From Mycoplasmopsis bovirhinis (lineage in GTDB: Bacteria; Bacillota_I; Bacilli_A; Mycoplasmatales; Metamycoplasmataceae), in the NCBI RefSeq assembly GCF_900660515.1, contig NZ_LR214972.1, positions 1 through 64,000 of the forward strand: DNA of 64,000 nt. Direction: 5' to 3'. This document shows positions 33,607-44,339 of the stretch, piece after piece (position 1 is the first letter of the stretch; each line of letters starts with the position of its first letter). Below the pieces are notes generated by a model that was not told the origin of the DNA, did not search any database, and worked only from the letters and a program-made list of their open reading frames with translations. The position numbers were made by a program, and so were the translations under genes.

Positions 33607-35325
33607 TTAAGAAGAAATTTTATCTCCTGTTTCCTGCTGATCCATCTTGACATTATTAGATCCTGTAGAACCTTGTTCGGTTCCTGTAGATCCTGTAGAA
33701 CCTGCTGAGCCATCTTGGCCATTATTAGATCCATCTGAACCTTCTTGACCTCCTGTAGATTCTTGTTGACCATTATTAGATCCTGTAGATCCTGCTGAGC
33801 CATCTTGGCCATTATTAGATCCATCTGAACCTTCTTGACCTCCTGTAGATTCTTGTTGACCATTATTAGATCCTGTAGAACCTTGTTCGGTTCCTGTAGA
33901 TCCTGTAGATCCTGTAGATCCTGTAGAACCTGCTGAGCCATCTTGGCCTCCTGTAGATTCTTGTTGACCATTATTAGATCCTGTAGAACCTTGTTCGGTT
34001 CCTGTAGATCCTGTAGAACCTGCTGAGCCATCTTGGCCATTATTAGATCCATCTGAACCTTCTTGACCTCCTGTAGATTCTTGTTGACCATTATTAGAAC
34101 CTGTAGAACCTGTAGATCCTGTAGATCCTGTAGATCCTGCTGAGCCATCTTGGCCATTATTAGATCCATCTGAACCTTCTTGACCTCCTGTAGATTCTTG
34201 TTGACCATTATTAGATCCTGTAGAACCTTGTTCGGTTCCTGTAGATCCTGTAGATCCTGTAGATCCTGTAGAACCTGCTGAGCCATCTTGGCCATTATTA
34301 GATCCATCTGAACCTTCTTGACCTCCTGTAGATTCTTGTTGACCATTATTAGATCCTGTAGATCCTGCTGAGCCATCTTGGCCATTATTAGATCCATCTG
34401 AACCTTCTTGACCTCCTGTAGATTCTTGTTGACCATTATTAGATCCTGTAGAACCTTGTTCGGTTCCTGTAGATCCTGTAGATCCTGTAGATCCTGTAGA
34501 ACCTGCTGAGCCATCTTGGCCATTATTAGATCCATCTGAACCTTCTTGACCTCCTGTAGATTCTTGTTGACCATTATTAGATCCTGTAGAACCTTGTTCG
34601 GTTCCTGTAGATCCTGTAGATCCTGTTGAGCCATCTTGGCCATTATTAGATCCATCTGAACCTTGTTCGGTTCCTGTAGATCCAGATGAACCTTCTTGGC
34701 CTTCATCTGTACGTATTACTATAGAGTCATTTCTTTCTTCCTCTACTTTTTCGCTACTTTTATTTCGAGGCAATTCTACTTTAGTATTAGGATTTCCGCC
34801 TGCTTCATTTGTTCCACTAAAATCTGGTCCTCCCGGTTGATTAGATTGTATGTTTCCTTCTTCCGGAACCCCATTTTTATTTTGACTTTGTTCGGAAGAA
34901 TTTTCGTTTCCACCTGATGAATTTTTTTCATCAGGTGGAGTTTGATGGTTATTGTTTCCATTACCTGTGTTTTGGTTATCGCCTTGCGATTCTATTGGTT
35001 TTTGGTTATCTGATGAATTATCTTCGGGGTTTTCGCCTTTACTTGGATCTTGACTTGATCCATTACCTAGGCTATCTGACGGAGGTGTTTGAGTATTAGA
35101 TCTACTATTTCCAGTGTTATTTGTTGGTGGAGTTTGATCCCCTGGGTTTTGCCTCGTATTATTACCAGTATTTTCACTATCTCCTTGCTTTTGATTACCA
35201 TTTCCTGGATCACTTTGTACCGGAGGCGTTGGTTTAGGATCTTGTTCACTAGTGCAACTTACAGCTGCAAGTGTCGAGATTGTTAATATATTTGTTGATA
35301 TTAATATGAATTTACGTAATTTCAT
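33607..35325 (-). CDS. Repeat-rich surface lipoprotein, paralogue of the 16.7-18.1 kb gene
   Basis: A 572-residue predicted lipoprotein with the same signal peptide and lipobox (LAAVSC, Cys24) and nearly the same first 90 residues as the lipoprotein at 18 kb. After a second conserved block (PGGPDFSGTNEAGG, KVEEERNDSIVIRTDE), the C-terminal half is a different low-complexity array built from GSTGSTGTEQ, GSNNGQQESTGGQEG and SDGSNNGQDG modules in varying order. The repeats are Gly/Ser/Thr/Asn/Gln rich and differ wholly from the SSQEAK repeats of the other copy. It sits between an intact and a broken MIB-like gene. Likely a size-variable surface antigen; no catalytic domain is visible. Confidence 0.88.
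   Translation of the reverse strand: MKLRKFILISTNILTISTLAAVSCTSEQDPKPTPPVQSDPGNGNQKQGDSENTGNNTRQNPGDQTPPTNNTGNSRSNTQTPPSDSLGNGSSQDPSKGENPEDNSSDNQKPIESQGDNQNTGNGNNNHQTPPDEKNSSGGNENSSEQSQNKNGVPEEGNIQSNQPGGPDFSGTNEAGGNPNTKVELPRNKSSEKVEEERNDSIVIRTDEGQEGSSGSTGTEQGSDGSNNGQDGSTGSTGSTGTEQGSTGSNNGQQESTGGQEGSDGSNNGQDGSAGSTGSTGSTGSTGTEQGSTGSNNGQQESTGGQEGSDGSNNGQDGSAGSTGSNNGQQESTGGQEGSDGSNNGQDGSAGSTGSTGSTGSTGTEQGSTGSNNGQQESTGGQEGSDGSNNGQDGSAGSTGSTGSTGSTGSNNGQQESTGGQEGSDGSNNGQDGSAGSTGSTGTEQGSTGSNNGQQESTGGQDGSAGSTGSTGSTGSTGTEQGSTGSNNGQQESTGGQEGSDGSNNGQDGSAGSTGSNNGQQESTGGQEGSDGSNNGQDGSAGSTGSTGTEQGSTGSNNVKMDQQETGDKISS
33640..34695. repeat. Mosaic of short in-frame repeats in the second lipoprotein gene
   Basis: Direct repeats of a few module types encode GSTGSTG, NNGQQESTGGQEG and SDGSNNGQDG. 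Modules occur in varying number and order, including runs of GATCCTGTA nonamers (plus strand: tandem GSTGST codons). Units are multiples of three. Confidence 0.88.
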
Positions 35326-35690
35326 TGTTGTCCTTCTATTGTTTAATTTATTATATATAATAGATATTTATGTAAGGATATGTTAATTTAAAACAATATA
35401 TTTATTTATCTTAATAACAATAAGACAAATGACTATTAATTTAATTATTTTACTTAAACAGGGATAATGTTATTAAGGTAAAATATCTTGTTTAAATGAC
35501 ATATCCTTGTGTTAATTGTAATATATATATATATATATGCGAAAAGTTGAATACTTGTAATTATGTTTTGAGTGGTTAAGATTAAAAAGAAGGGTAAGAA
35601 CAGTAAAAATATATTAATTTAAGTTATTTATACTTAATAAGTATATATTTATTATAAATAATTATTTCCATATATTTTCCATAGGAATTT
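35326..35690. repeat. Upstream module, copy B (shared with 18095-18463)
   Basis: Second copy of the lipoprotein upstream module, about 365 bases, with the (AT)9 run at 35521-35538 instead of (AT)11. It carries the same -10 (35350-35355, minus strand) and the same 10-base inverted repeat. Identity stops abruptly after TAGGAATTT at 35690, giving a sharp duplication boundary. Confidence 0.9.
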
Positions 35691-36061
35691 TTAAATTCAT
35701 TTTAAAATAATCATATTTTAGTAAAAAAAGATTATTCAAATTTTTTTATAGTGTGCACATAAGCCGGAGCAAATTATTTGGTAAAAATTTGGTTTTTTAC
35801 TATATAAGAAGCTATGTATATAAGGTTCTTTTAAATTATTGTAGTATTTTGTTTAAATGTTGCCTTGTTTAATATTTATATCTATAGAAAAAGTTTTAAA
35901 CTTAATAGTATAAATGCAGATATAAGGTATATAAAATTAATAAAAAAAGTTTTTTATTTTTAAAAATATTTATATTAAATTATTACAAACAATTACGATA
36001 ATTTTTCATATTATTTTAAAATTTAACTAAAAAACCCCAGCTTAGCTGGTTTTTTTATCAT
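35691..36061. other. AT-rich spacer with a terminator at its right end
   Basis: No gene is seen. Near 36037-36049 the stem CCAGCT / AGCTGG with A/T runs on both sides is the likely terminator of the minus-strand MIB pseudogene. Confidence 0.5.
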
Positions 36062-38181
36062 TTAATCATTAACATTATCTGCTTCAGTTAAGTAGCAAGC
36101 ATTAAAGCCTGCACTTTTAATTGAGTTAAATAAGTATTCTTCTCCTTGTTGCACAATAATAACTGTATATTTATCAAATACTTCACCAAGATATTCAAGT
36201 AATTTCCATAATTCATTTGTACCATTGCTATCTAATCTCTCATTATTTTTACTTCTAGTATGCGGTACAACTCTTATTTTTGTAGTGCCTTTTCCATTAC
36301 TAAAGGTAATTTTAGCTGATTCACTAAGTGTATTACCTAAGATAACTTCTCTTACCTGATTCTTATTTAGCTCATTAGTATTTAATGTTCACATATCTGA
36401 ATTATTATAAAATTTAATTCTTAATAGTTTACGATAAGTATTATTATAGTTATAGTTACCATCACGGTTGCGGAAATCTAACCCAGCTAAAGATTTAATA
36501 CTTGGAGCGTTAGAAAAATCTAAACCTAATGGCCAAGTTATTTTTATCTTTTCATCACGATCAGTAAGTTGGTATGTTAAACCTAAACCTTGGAAGAATT
36601 TTTCATTATTTAGAGTTCAATAAAACATTTTTAATGCTTTATTAACTTTATATAAATCAAATTCTCCTGCTATATAAATATCTTCTTCGTCAAATGATAA
36701 GTTATCAAATTTAATTACATAATAACTTGTTTGATCATAATTAGAAGTTGCTGGATTTTGAGCAAGGTTGATATTTTTAATATTGCTTAAAACAAGTGGG
36801 TTAATTGCTCATTCATTGCTCTCTGCTTCTTGTTTAGAATCAGTATAGAAATTTAATTCTTTAATTTCCTTATCTCTTAATCTTCTTAAAACTGTAGTAT
36901 TTTTAGTTGCAAAGAACAATTCTAATAAAGGTAATTTATTAGGTATTTCACTGAAAATATCATCCATATTTAAAGTTTTATTTTTACCAATATTTTTAAT
37001 TCTATAACTTGTAATTTTATATCTAGTATCTAAAGAAATTTTATCAATAAATGCTTAGCATTTTGATACACTTTAGTTTGCGAAACATCTATTTCAACAA
37101 TTATAGCTTCTTGATTCTTTTTATCAACTTGGTCAGTTTTTCTATGTTTAGAGATATTTATCCCTTAAAAGCCGCTAACTAATTCTTTATAACCATTGTT
37201 TGATAATTCATTATTAATATTGTAACTAGATCATTTACTTGATGAATTTTGTAAACTATTGTAATCTAAGCGGTGAGTTTGTACATCAAAATTATCATAA
37301 TTTATTTTGATAAATTGATTATCATAAGTAGTTGCTGTTGATAGACTTTCTTCTTTTTCGCCAAATGTGGTTCTGGAATCTTGATCTGGTTCTTGTTGTT
37401 GAGTTTGAGTTCCAGCATTAACATCATCAGTTGGTAAAGTTCGTTGATCTGATTCATTTCCTGGATCATTAGTATTTTGATTTGTTGTTTGTTCTTGTTT
37501 TAATGATCTAATTTTAGCAGCTAATTTATCTAATAATATTTTTTCGATTCTCAATTTAGCTTTTATTTCATAAGACAATAAATTATATGCTTTTAAAGCA
37601 GGGGTGATTCTTGATTCATCATTAATTGTAATATTTCATTCATTTTTAGCTAATATAATTGAATAAACCCGTTTAAAGTTATTTACTTTAGTTTGAATCT
37701 CACTATCTTTTTTTAAACTAGCTGTTTTATTAGCTAGTTTATCTAACAATGATTTTTGATATTTTAACTCAGCCTTTACTTCATTGCTTAAGTTATTATA
37801 AGCATTAATGGCTGCATTTAACCTTCTTTCATCATTTACTGAAACTGTATTGACAGTAAGTGATAAAATTATGGTATGGTCATTTATATAATTATTAATT
37901 TCATTTTGTTTTATGTTAGTGGTATTTATTTCATTGGTATTATTTAAAATATTTTTTAAAGTATCAAAATTCTTTTTAACTTCTGGATTGCTTATGGCTT
38001 GTTTGTAAGCCTTTCGCATTTCTTCTTTTTGTTCTTTACTAATTAAATTTGAGTTTTCTCCAAAAAAAGTATTGAAATATTTCTCAAATTCTTCATCTTC
38101 TTTGGATGAACCACATGATACAACTGTTAAAGTGCTAAAGCTTGTTACAGTAGTTAAAAGTGTAAATTTGCGTCATTTCAT
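36062..38181 (-). pseudogene. Broken MIB/Protein M-like lipoprotein gene
   Basis: Paralogue of the MIB-like gene at 31.1 kb, interrupted twice. The N-terminal part (codons 1-338) starts with a lipobox VVSC (Cys23), two helical repeats (LKAYNLLSYEIKAKL, INAYNNLSNEVKAEL) and a Gln/Asp linker. It ends at a TAA at 37165-37167, exactly where the paralogue has GFYGIN (here GF-stop-GIN). The frame continues to a one-base deletion at about 37060-37070 inside the QNAKALI block. After that the remaining domain is preserved to 36062, including NKLPLLELFFATKNTT, TWPLGLDFSNAPSIKSLAG and YLFNSIKSAGFNA. Only a truncated lipoprotein is likely made. Two independent lesions argue against a sequencing error. 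Confidence 0.85.
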
Positions 38182-38480
38182 AATTGTTTTCTCCTTATTA
38201 ATTTTGATATTTATGTCAAAAGATATTTTGTTTACATCTCTTAAAATACTAAATATCTTAAAAATATTTTAATATTTACATATATACATACATACATATA
38301 CATATATATATGTATATGTAAAAACTTAAATACTTGTATTAGTTAATTGACTGTATAAGTTTATAAATAAAGAGAAAAGTAAAAAATAGTTTATTTAAAA
38401 TTTAATTTCCATATTTTTTCCAGGTTATTTTTTATTTAAATTTAAAACATCATGTTATAAAATTAACATGATGTTTTAAA
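38182..38480. promoter_or_regulatory. Upstream region of the broken MIB-like gene, with an AT repeat tract
   Basis: Contains a TA/CATA dinucleotide-type tract (38277-38321) followed by AAAACTTAAATACTTGTA and, further on, ATTTCCATATTTTTTCCAGG. The order and partial sequence match the upstream modules of the two repeat lipoproteins (tract, then AAAAGTTGAATACTTGTA, then ATTTCCATATATTTTCCATAGG), so it seems a diverged third copy. Confidence 0.5.
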
Positions 38481-39503
38481 TTATTCTTTATTTTCTTGTT
38501 TTACTTGTTCTTTTTTAATCATATTTGGTTTTATCATGTTTTGAGCTTTAAAGTTTTTAAAGGTAGTCATTTTAATTACAAATGGATTAAAGAAAGTTTC
38601 AGTAAATCCTTGAATAAATAAATAAAGTATAGGTCCTAGTAAAGTTCCAAGTAGCATTGAAAATGTTCCTGCTACTACTCCAGTTCAAGCTGAAACTTGT
38701 GAAACTCCAAGACTATTTGCATAAGCAGCAAATGAATCTTTACCTGGTGCTTCAAATAACAATGTTGGTAATTGTTGTACTAATCCCCGGGCTGGATTAA
38801 TTGCAGCTGAACCAGTTAAAATTCCCATTCAAACACTAAATGAAATAATTGCCATAATAAACGTATCACGGTATTTGTTATCAATTCTTGGTGAAAAAAT
38901 TGGCACTAATAAAATTGCTGTAACAATCATTTCAAAAAAGAAAATTCAAAGTGATCCAGATAATAATGCTGAATTAACACCTTCTTGTACAAAAGGTGAA
39001 AAGCTTTTTTTAGCTGCTACTATTGAATTAATTGGAGCATTAGCAATATAAGAATTACCTACTTGGCTTTTTCCGACTCCATAAATAATTACTCCAGCGA
39101 AAAAAGCTCCAATAACTTGCATTCCAAGTTTGAATAAGGTGTATTTTCCATGATTTGTTCCATTTAAATACCTTGTGATTGACACAGCTGGATTTAAATC
39201 ACAACTAAAACGTAAAAATAAAAATAATACTAACCCAACAGCAATAAATCCAGCAAAAAACCCTACTAAAACTGGATGAATTAAATATTCTTCAATAATA
39301 ATTGGTTCACCATGATGTTTTACAAAGGTGCTTAGTCCTGCTAGTAGTAATGAGAGTAATGCAGTACCAACAATTTCTGAAATCCCATGGATAATTCAAG
39401 TTTGTTTATCTTTAGGCATTTCAGCATTTAATCTTTGATGTTTTTTTAGTTTAAAATAACTAAATAGTGATTGAGTCTTAGTTAATTGAGCTGAATTATC
39501 CAT
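38481..39503 (-). CDS. Aquaglyceroporin (MIP channel family, GlpF-like)
   Basis: A 340-residue membrane protein with six helices and both half-helix NPA motifs: DLNPAVSITRYL in the first half and AAINPARGLVQQL in the second. The residue after the second motif is Arg (NPAR), as required. A basic C-terminal tail (KKEQVKQENKE) and a 60-residue N-terminal cytoplasmic stretch make it longer than typical GlpF (about 280). It would let glycerol or water cross the membrane. Glycerol fits the use of glycerol-3-phosphate by mycoplasmas, but the selectivity is not settled by sequence. Its start overlaps the D-lactate dehydrogenase stop by eight bases, so the two are cotranscribed. Confidence 0.88.
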
Positions 39504-40533
39504 TTTTAATCTTTCCATTCTCTAATAAAACTAAGGCATTTTCAAAGTTACCATTTTGAGCAGCATCAGCGTGCTCCAAAGTAACTTTAGCAATTTGAGT
39601 TAAAGCTAAATCAGTTAAAAAAGCTTGGTGTGAAGTAATTAAAACGTTAGGCATTTCAATTAAAGCTTTTCATTGTGGATCTAAAGCTTTAAGTTCAGTT
39701 ATTCTTGCTGAAACATCTTCGTAAAATCTTCCTTCTTCACGCTCTAAAACATCAGTAGCTAAACCTCTAATTTTACCTGATTTAAGACCATTAATAATTG
39801 CATCTAATTCTAAAATTTCACCACGGGCTGTATTGACAATAATTACTCCATCTTTCATTTTATCTACAGCTGCTTGATCTAATAAATATTTAGTTGAAGG
39901 TAATAATGGACAATGAATTGAAATAAAATCAGATTCTTCTAATAATTTACTTAGTGAAACAAATTCAATATCTAATTTCCTTGCTAACTCAGGGAAATTT
40001 TCTTGAGCATATGCATCAAAAACTAATACTTTAGCTCCTGTTGCTCTTGCAATCTTAATAAAGGTTTGTCCAATTTTTCCTGAACCTATAACTCCAATTG
40101 TTGAATTAGCAATACATTTTCCATCTAAACCATTTAATGAAAAATTGTAGGCTTCAACACGTTTATTAGCTACAATTAAATTACGGTTTAAAGCTGACAG
40201 ACCAGCAAAAGCAAATTCTCCAATACTTTCAGCTGAATAATTAAAAATTCTAAAAACATTAATGCCAAGTTCGTTAGCGGCTTTAACATCAATTTTATTA
40301 TATCCCATTGATCTTTGGAATCAGTATTTAACACCTAATTTAGTTAAAACATTTAAAATAACTTTGTCACCATAGGTATTAACAAACCCACATACTGCAT
40401 CATATCCTTTAGCTAATGAAGCAGTATTTAGGTTTAAGTTTTCTTTGAAAAACGTAATTTGGTGTTTATTTTCATTATATTTTTCAAAGTATTTTATGTC
40501 ATAATCTTTTGCATCAAAAAATGCTATTTTCAT
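39496..40533 (-). CDS. D-lactate dehydrogenase (D-2-hydroxyacid dehydrogenase family)
   Basis: A 345-residue NAD-dependent dehydrogenase. The Rossmann motif is STIGVIGSGKIGQTF. The catalytic residues of the D-2-hydroxyacid family are present: Arg in NTARGEI, Glu in ATDVLEREEG and His in ITSHQAFLT. HCPLLPSTKYLLD is also typical. It would reduce pyruvate to D-lactate and regenerate NAD in fermentation. ATAGGAGC precedes the ATG. It is the first gene of a two-gene unit with the aquaglyceroporin. Confidence 0.92.
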
Positions 40534-40708
40534 TTTTGCTCCTATTATAAAATTTAATGAAATAGTAATATGTTTTAAAAACTTTTCATATTATATTAAA
40601 TTAAGGATATTTTAAAAATAAAAAAATGGAATTTTGCCTAAATTCACTTGCTTTGAATTCATGTGTTATTATTTAATTAATTTATTTTTAAAATCTTAAA
40701 ATTTAATG

Positions 40709-40714
40709 TATAAT
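40709..40714 (+). promoter_or_regulatory. -10 promoter element of the SRP RNA gene
   Basis: TATAAT preceded by TG, about seven bases before the 5' end of the SRP RNA, the expected distance for its start point. Confidence 0.7.
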
Positions 40715-40719
40715 ATCCT

Positions 40720-40805
40720 TGCCATCAGAACAATAACCTACTAACCTGGTCAGGATAGAAATATAGCAGCCATATGAAGAAGTGTTGTGTCAGGTGGTCT
40801 TGTTT
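40720..40805 (+). ncRNA. ffs: Signal recognition particle RNA (4.5S type)
   Basis: A short RNA hairpin gene with the conserved domain IV: CCTGGTCAGGATAGAAATA followed by TAGCAGCCA, the sequence bound by the Ffh M domain. The outer ends pair (GCCATC with GGTGGT) and a T-run follows. It forms the signal recognition particle with Ffh to target membrane proteins. The Nudix gene starts 25 bases after its 3' end and probably relies on readthrough or its own promoter. Confidence 0.92.
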
Positions 40806-40830
40806 TTATTATATTTTTTTAAGGATTAAA

Positions 40831-41277
40831 ATGTCTAAAGATGTATTTTTTCAATCTAGTGATTATTTATTTAAATTACGCGCTGGATATTTAATTATTA
40901 AAGATAATAAAATATTACTAGCACGTGATTATATTGGTTCATACTTTTATTTACCTGGCGGCAAAATTGAATTTGGCGAAACATCATGCCATAGTGTTAA
41001 GCGAGAACTGCAAGAAGAATTAAATTTAAAAGCAAAAGAAACTGAATTATTATTTCATGAAGAAAATTTTTATTATTCACAAATCTTTAATTCAAAAGTT
41101 CATGAAATTTGTTTTTATTATAAAGTTGAAGTTGATTTACTAGAATTTATGTTACAAGATGAATTTGAACTTAAAGAAAACAACCTGAAAACTTTATATT
41201 TTAAATGAATTAATATATCAGATTTAGCTAAAATTGACTTTTTTCCAAAATCAATTTTGAATTATTTTGACTTATAA
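40831..41277 (+). CDS. Nudix hydrolase
   Basis: A 148-residue protein with a complete Nudix box, GGKIEFGETSCHSVKRELQE then ELNL (residues 43-66: Gly44, Glu50, Arg58, Glu59, Glu62, Glu63). Nudix enzymes hydrolyse nucleoside diphosphates linked to another group, for example oxidised nucleotides. The substrate is not predictable here. ATG 40831 with AAGGATT is chosen; a longer in-frame start would lie inside the SRP RNA and is rejected. Confidence 0.9.
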
Positions 41278-41363
41278 AAGAAAAATTACTTTTGTTTTTT
41301 TTTTTTTTTTACTTTAAAATATAGTATATAAATTTTCAAAATATTATAAAAAGGAGTAAAAAA

Positions 41364-42848
41364 ATGTCACAAATTATTGACGAAAATATATTATGAAAAG
41401 CCGTTGAAAAACTTCTTGATAAAGTTGATCCTACGGATCATAGAGAAGTTGTTTTAGGACTAGTTTTTTTAAAATATGTTAGTGATAAATATCAAGCCAA
41501 ATATAATGAATTATCTTCAAGAAACGATGGAAGTGAGCTAGATAGTGATTATTATATTGAAGATAATATTTTTCTTGTTCCGCAAAAGGCACTTTGAAGC
41601 TACATAGTTTCATATTCAAAACAACCTGAAATTGGTCAAGTAATAGATAATGCTTTTTTGGAGTTAGAAAAAAATAATGATCAGTTAAATGGAATTTTAC
41701 CAAAAATTTATTCTAAGAGTAGCTTAGATAAAATGGCTCTTGGAGAATTAGTTGATTTTTTTGATAATAATTTAAATGCACAAGACCTTGATAGTGATTT
41801 CTTTGGTCAAGTTTATGAATATTATATTAGCGCTTTTGATAAGCACTTTCCAACTACAACTAAATTAGGAGATTTTTTTACTCCTAAATGTATTTCTGAA
41901 TTGATGGTTGAAATCTTAGAACCATATCAAGGAAGAGTTTATGATCCTTGTTGTGGCTCAGGTGGAATGTTCGTGCAGTGCTCGAAGTTTGTTAAAGAAC
42001 ACCAAGGAGAAATTTATGATATTTCAATTTATGGACAAGAATCAAACCCAGTAATATGGAAAATAGCTAAAATGAATTTAGTTTTTAGAGGTCTAGAAGC
42101 TAATTTGGGTCCTCGCAATGCTGATTCATTTAGTAATGATTTGCATAAAGATGAAAAATTTGATTTTATTATTGCAAATCCTCCTTATAACTTAAAAAAA
42201 TATTGAAATCCTTCATTTGAAGCAGATCCAAGGTGAATTTTTGGAGACCCAGATAAAACAAATGCTAACTATGCTTGATTATCGTTAATATATTATAAAT
42301 TAAAAGAAACTGGTAAAGCAGCTATTTTGATGCCTAGTGGGGCTAAAATATCAAAAACTAAGGATGATTATAAAATTCGTAAAGCAATGATTGAATCAGG
42401 GCATATAGATGCCATCATAACTTTACCTAATAAATTGTTTGATGCGTTTTCTATTTCAGGGGAATGTTGAATTTTAAATAAAGCTAAAACTAACAAAGAT
42501 ATTTTATTTATTAATGCCGATAATCTTGGTAACCTTGTTTCAGGTAAGAATCGAGTTTTAGAACTGTCTGATATACAAAAAATTGTTCAAACTTATAAAG
42601 ATTATAAAAATAATAATTTAGATGATCTTCCAGGATTTAGTAAAAAAGCAGACTTTGAATCAATCATAGAAAATGATTATTCTCTAAATCCTAGAATGTA
42701 TGTTGGGTTTGATGAATCTAATAAATTAAGTACTGAAGAAATTGAACAAGAAATTAAAAAAGCTTCAGCAGAATTATTTAAATTAATTAAGGAGGGAAAA
42801 AAACTAGAAGAAAAATTTCAAGAAATTTTAGAAAAAGAAATTATGTAA
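41364..42848 (+). CDS. hsdM: Type I restriction-modification system, DNA methyltransferase subunit
   Basis: A 494-residue N6-adenine methyltransferase subunit. The N-terminal HsdM domain includes DPTDHREVVLGLVFLKYVSD. The AdoMet motif I is YDPCCGSGGMF near residue 192, and the catalytic motif IV is IIANPPYN near residue 270 (NPPY). KGLYxxL-like recognition is supplied by the HsdS subunit nearby. AAAGGAG precedes the ATG. It is separated from hsdS by 396 bases and from hsdR further downstream, with the same strand order M-S-R. Confidence 0.95.
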
Positions 42849-43244
42849 GATCTGTTAACAATGTGTTGTTTGACAGCATGTCTAGGAAGATAAATATTTA
42901 TTTAATATAATTTTTTTGTGTTAAATACCGCATTAGCATCCTTCCGAATATCTTTCTAGTCCAATTAATAATAAATAATAGTAAAGAGATTATTGTATTA
43001 CAATTATAGTATTTATTTTTGTATTAAATACTTTATAAGTTGTATAAAAAAGTTTGATTATGTAAAATGATTTAAATATTGTTTTCATTAGGGGTATTAA
43101 TATTTGTTCCTTATGGCAGTAAGATCTTTAAGCATAATTAATACCACATCTTGTTGCATAAATTTGAGTATTAATTTTATCAACTCCAAGGTTATTTTGA
43201 TCTTTTCTATAAGATTTTTCTTATATTTCTTCTAGTTTCATATT
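42849..43244. other. Spacer between hsdM and hsdS
   Basis: No intact gene. On the minus strand near 43060-43240 short frames encode MKLEEI and NNLGVDKINTQIYA, broken by stops; they look like a remnant but no family is recognised. No clear Shine-Dalgarno precedes hsdS. Confidence 0.35.
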
Positions 43245-44339
43245 ATGAGAACTTATAAAATTAAAGATGTTGCACAAATTGTAGATGGTGCTAAACCATC
43301 TACCCAAAATAAATTGTTTTGAAATGGAGATATAACATGAGTAACTGCAGAAGATTTAAAAGAACTCAGCAGTAAATATATTTATACATCAAATAAAAAA
43401 ATTACTAAAGAAGGCTTAGATAGTTGCTCAACTAAAATAATACCAATAGGAACAATTTTAGTTGGATCATATACACCTATTCGCTATGTGGCAATTGCTG
43501 GTGATGAACTTTGTACTAACAATAATGTTAAATCACTTATATGTAATGCTGATATAGTTGATAATGAATATATGTATTATTGAATTTTAGCTAAAAAAAA
43601 GTTGCTAGAGTTAATTTCCAGTGAATCAGCAGATAAAAAGTTAATTAACAAATTATTTAAAAATGTTAAAATCAACTTGCCAGACCTAAAAACCCAACAA
43701 CACATAGTCAATATTATCAGTAGTGCAGATGATATAATACAAAATTTAACTAAACAAATTAGAATTTTGAATGATTTAGGAGTAAAAAAAATCAATTTAT
43801 TCAATCAAGAAAATATTTTAGATAAATTAACTAATATTGCCGAATTTGAAGGTGGTTCTGAAGTTGGCTCATCAAATTATACTAATACTAAATTTAAGAA
43901 TAGTATTCCTTTTATTAGAGTAGGTAATTTATTAGAGAATAATAATGATAATAATATATATATTAATGCTCATTTATCAACTAAAATAGCTACTTTTAAT
44001 GATATTTTAATGGCATTAGTAGCTTCGCCAGGACGCAATAATATTGGATTATCTGGAGCTTATGCATCTGCTATATGAAAACTAAATTGTGATATTAAAA
44101 ATAAAGGTTTAGTTTATTTTGAAATCAACAGTTTAATTAATAAAAAAATAATAGCTGATTATTATCAAGGAACAACTATTCCATACGCTGATAAGTCAAT
44201 TGAAAATTTAATTTATGCAAAGATTAGTAATGAAAATAAAGAATTGTTAAATTTTTATTTTGAATTAATTTTACAACACAAAAAGAAGGTTAGCATTTTA
44301 AAAGATTTAAAAGCTAAACTTCTTGAAAAATATTTTTAA
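43245..44339 (+). CDS. hsdS: Type I restriction-modification system, specificity subunit
   Basis: A 364-residue HsdS with two target-recognition domains and two conserved helical segments. The first TRD starts RTYKIKDVAQIVDGAKPSTQ, and its helical spacer is LPDLKTQQHIVNIISSADDI. The second TRD starts LTNIAEFEGGSEVG and ends with LKDLKAKLLEKYF. HsdS chooses the bipartite DNA target for methylation and cleavage. Two TGA codons lie in the first TRD. The gene lacks a good ribosome-binding site. Only one hsdS is visible, with no inverted second copy that would allow specificity switching in this window. Confidence 0.93.

Noticed and set aside
40774..40830. Longer N-terminus of the Nudix gene beginning inside the SRP RNA
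   Set aside because: The 19 extra codons are SRP RNA sequence; ATG 40831 has its own ribosome-binding site and gives the usual Nudix length.
43245..44339. Phase-variable hsdS inversion system
   Set aside because: Only one hsdS is seen and no inverted partial copies or recombinase gene lie in the window.
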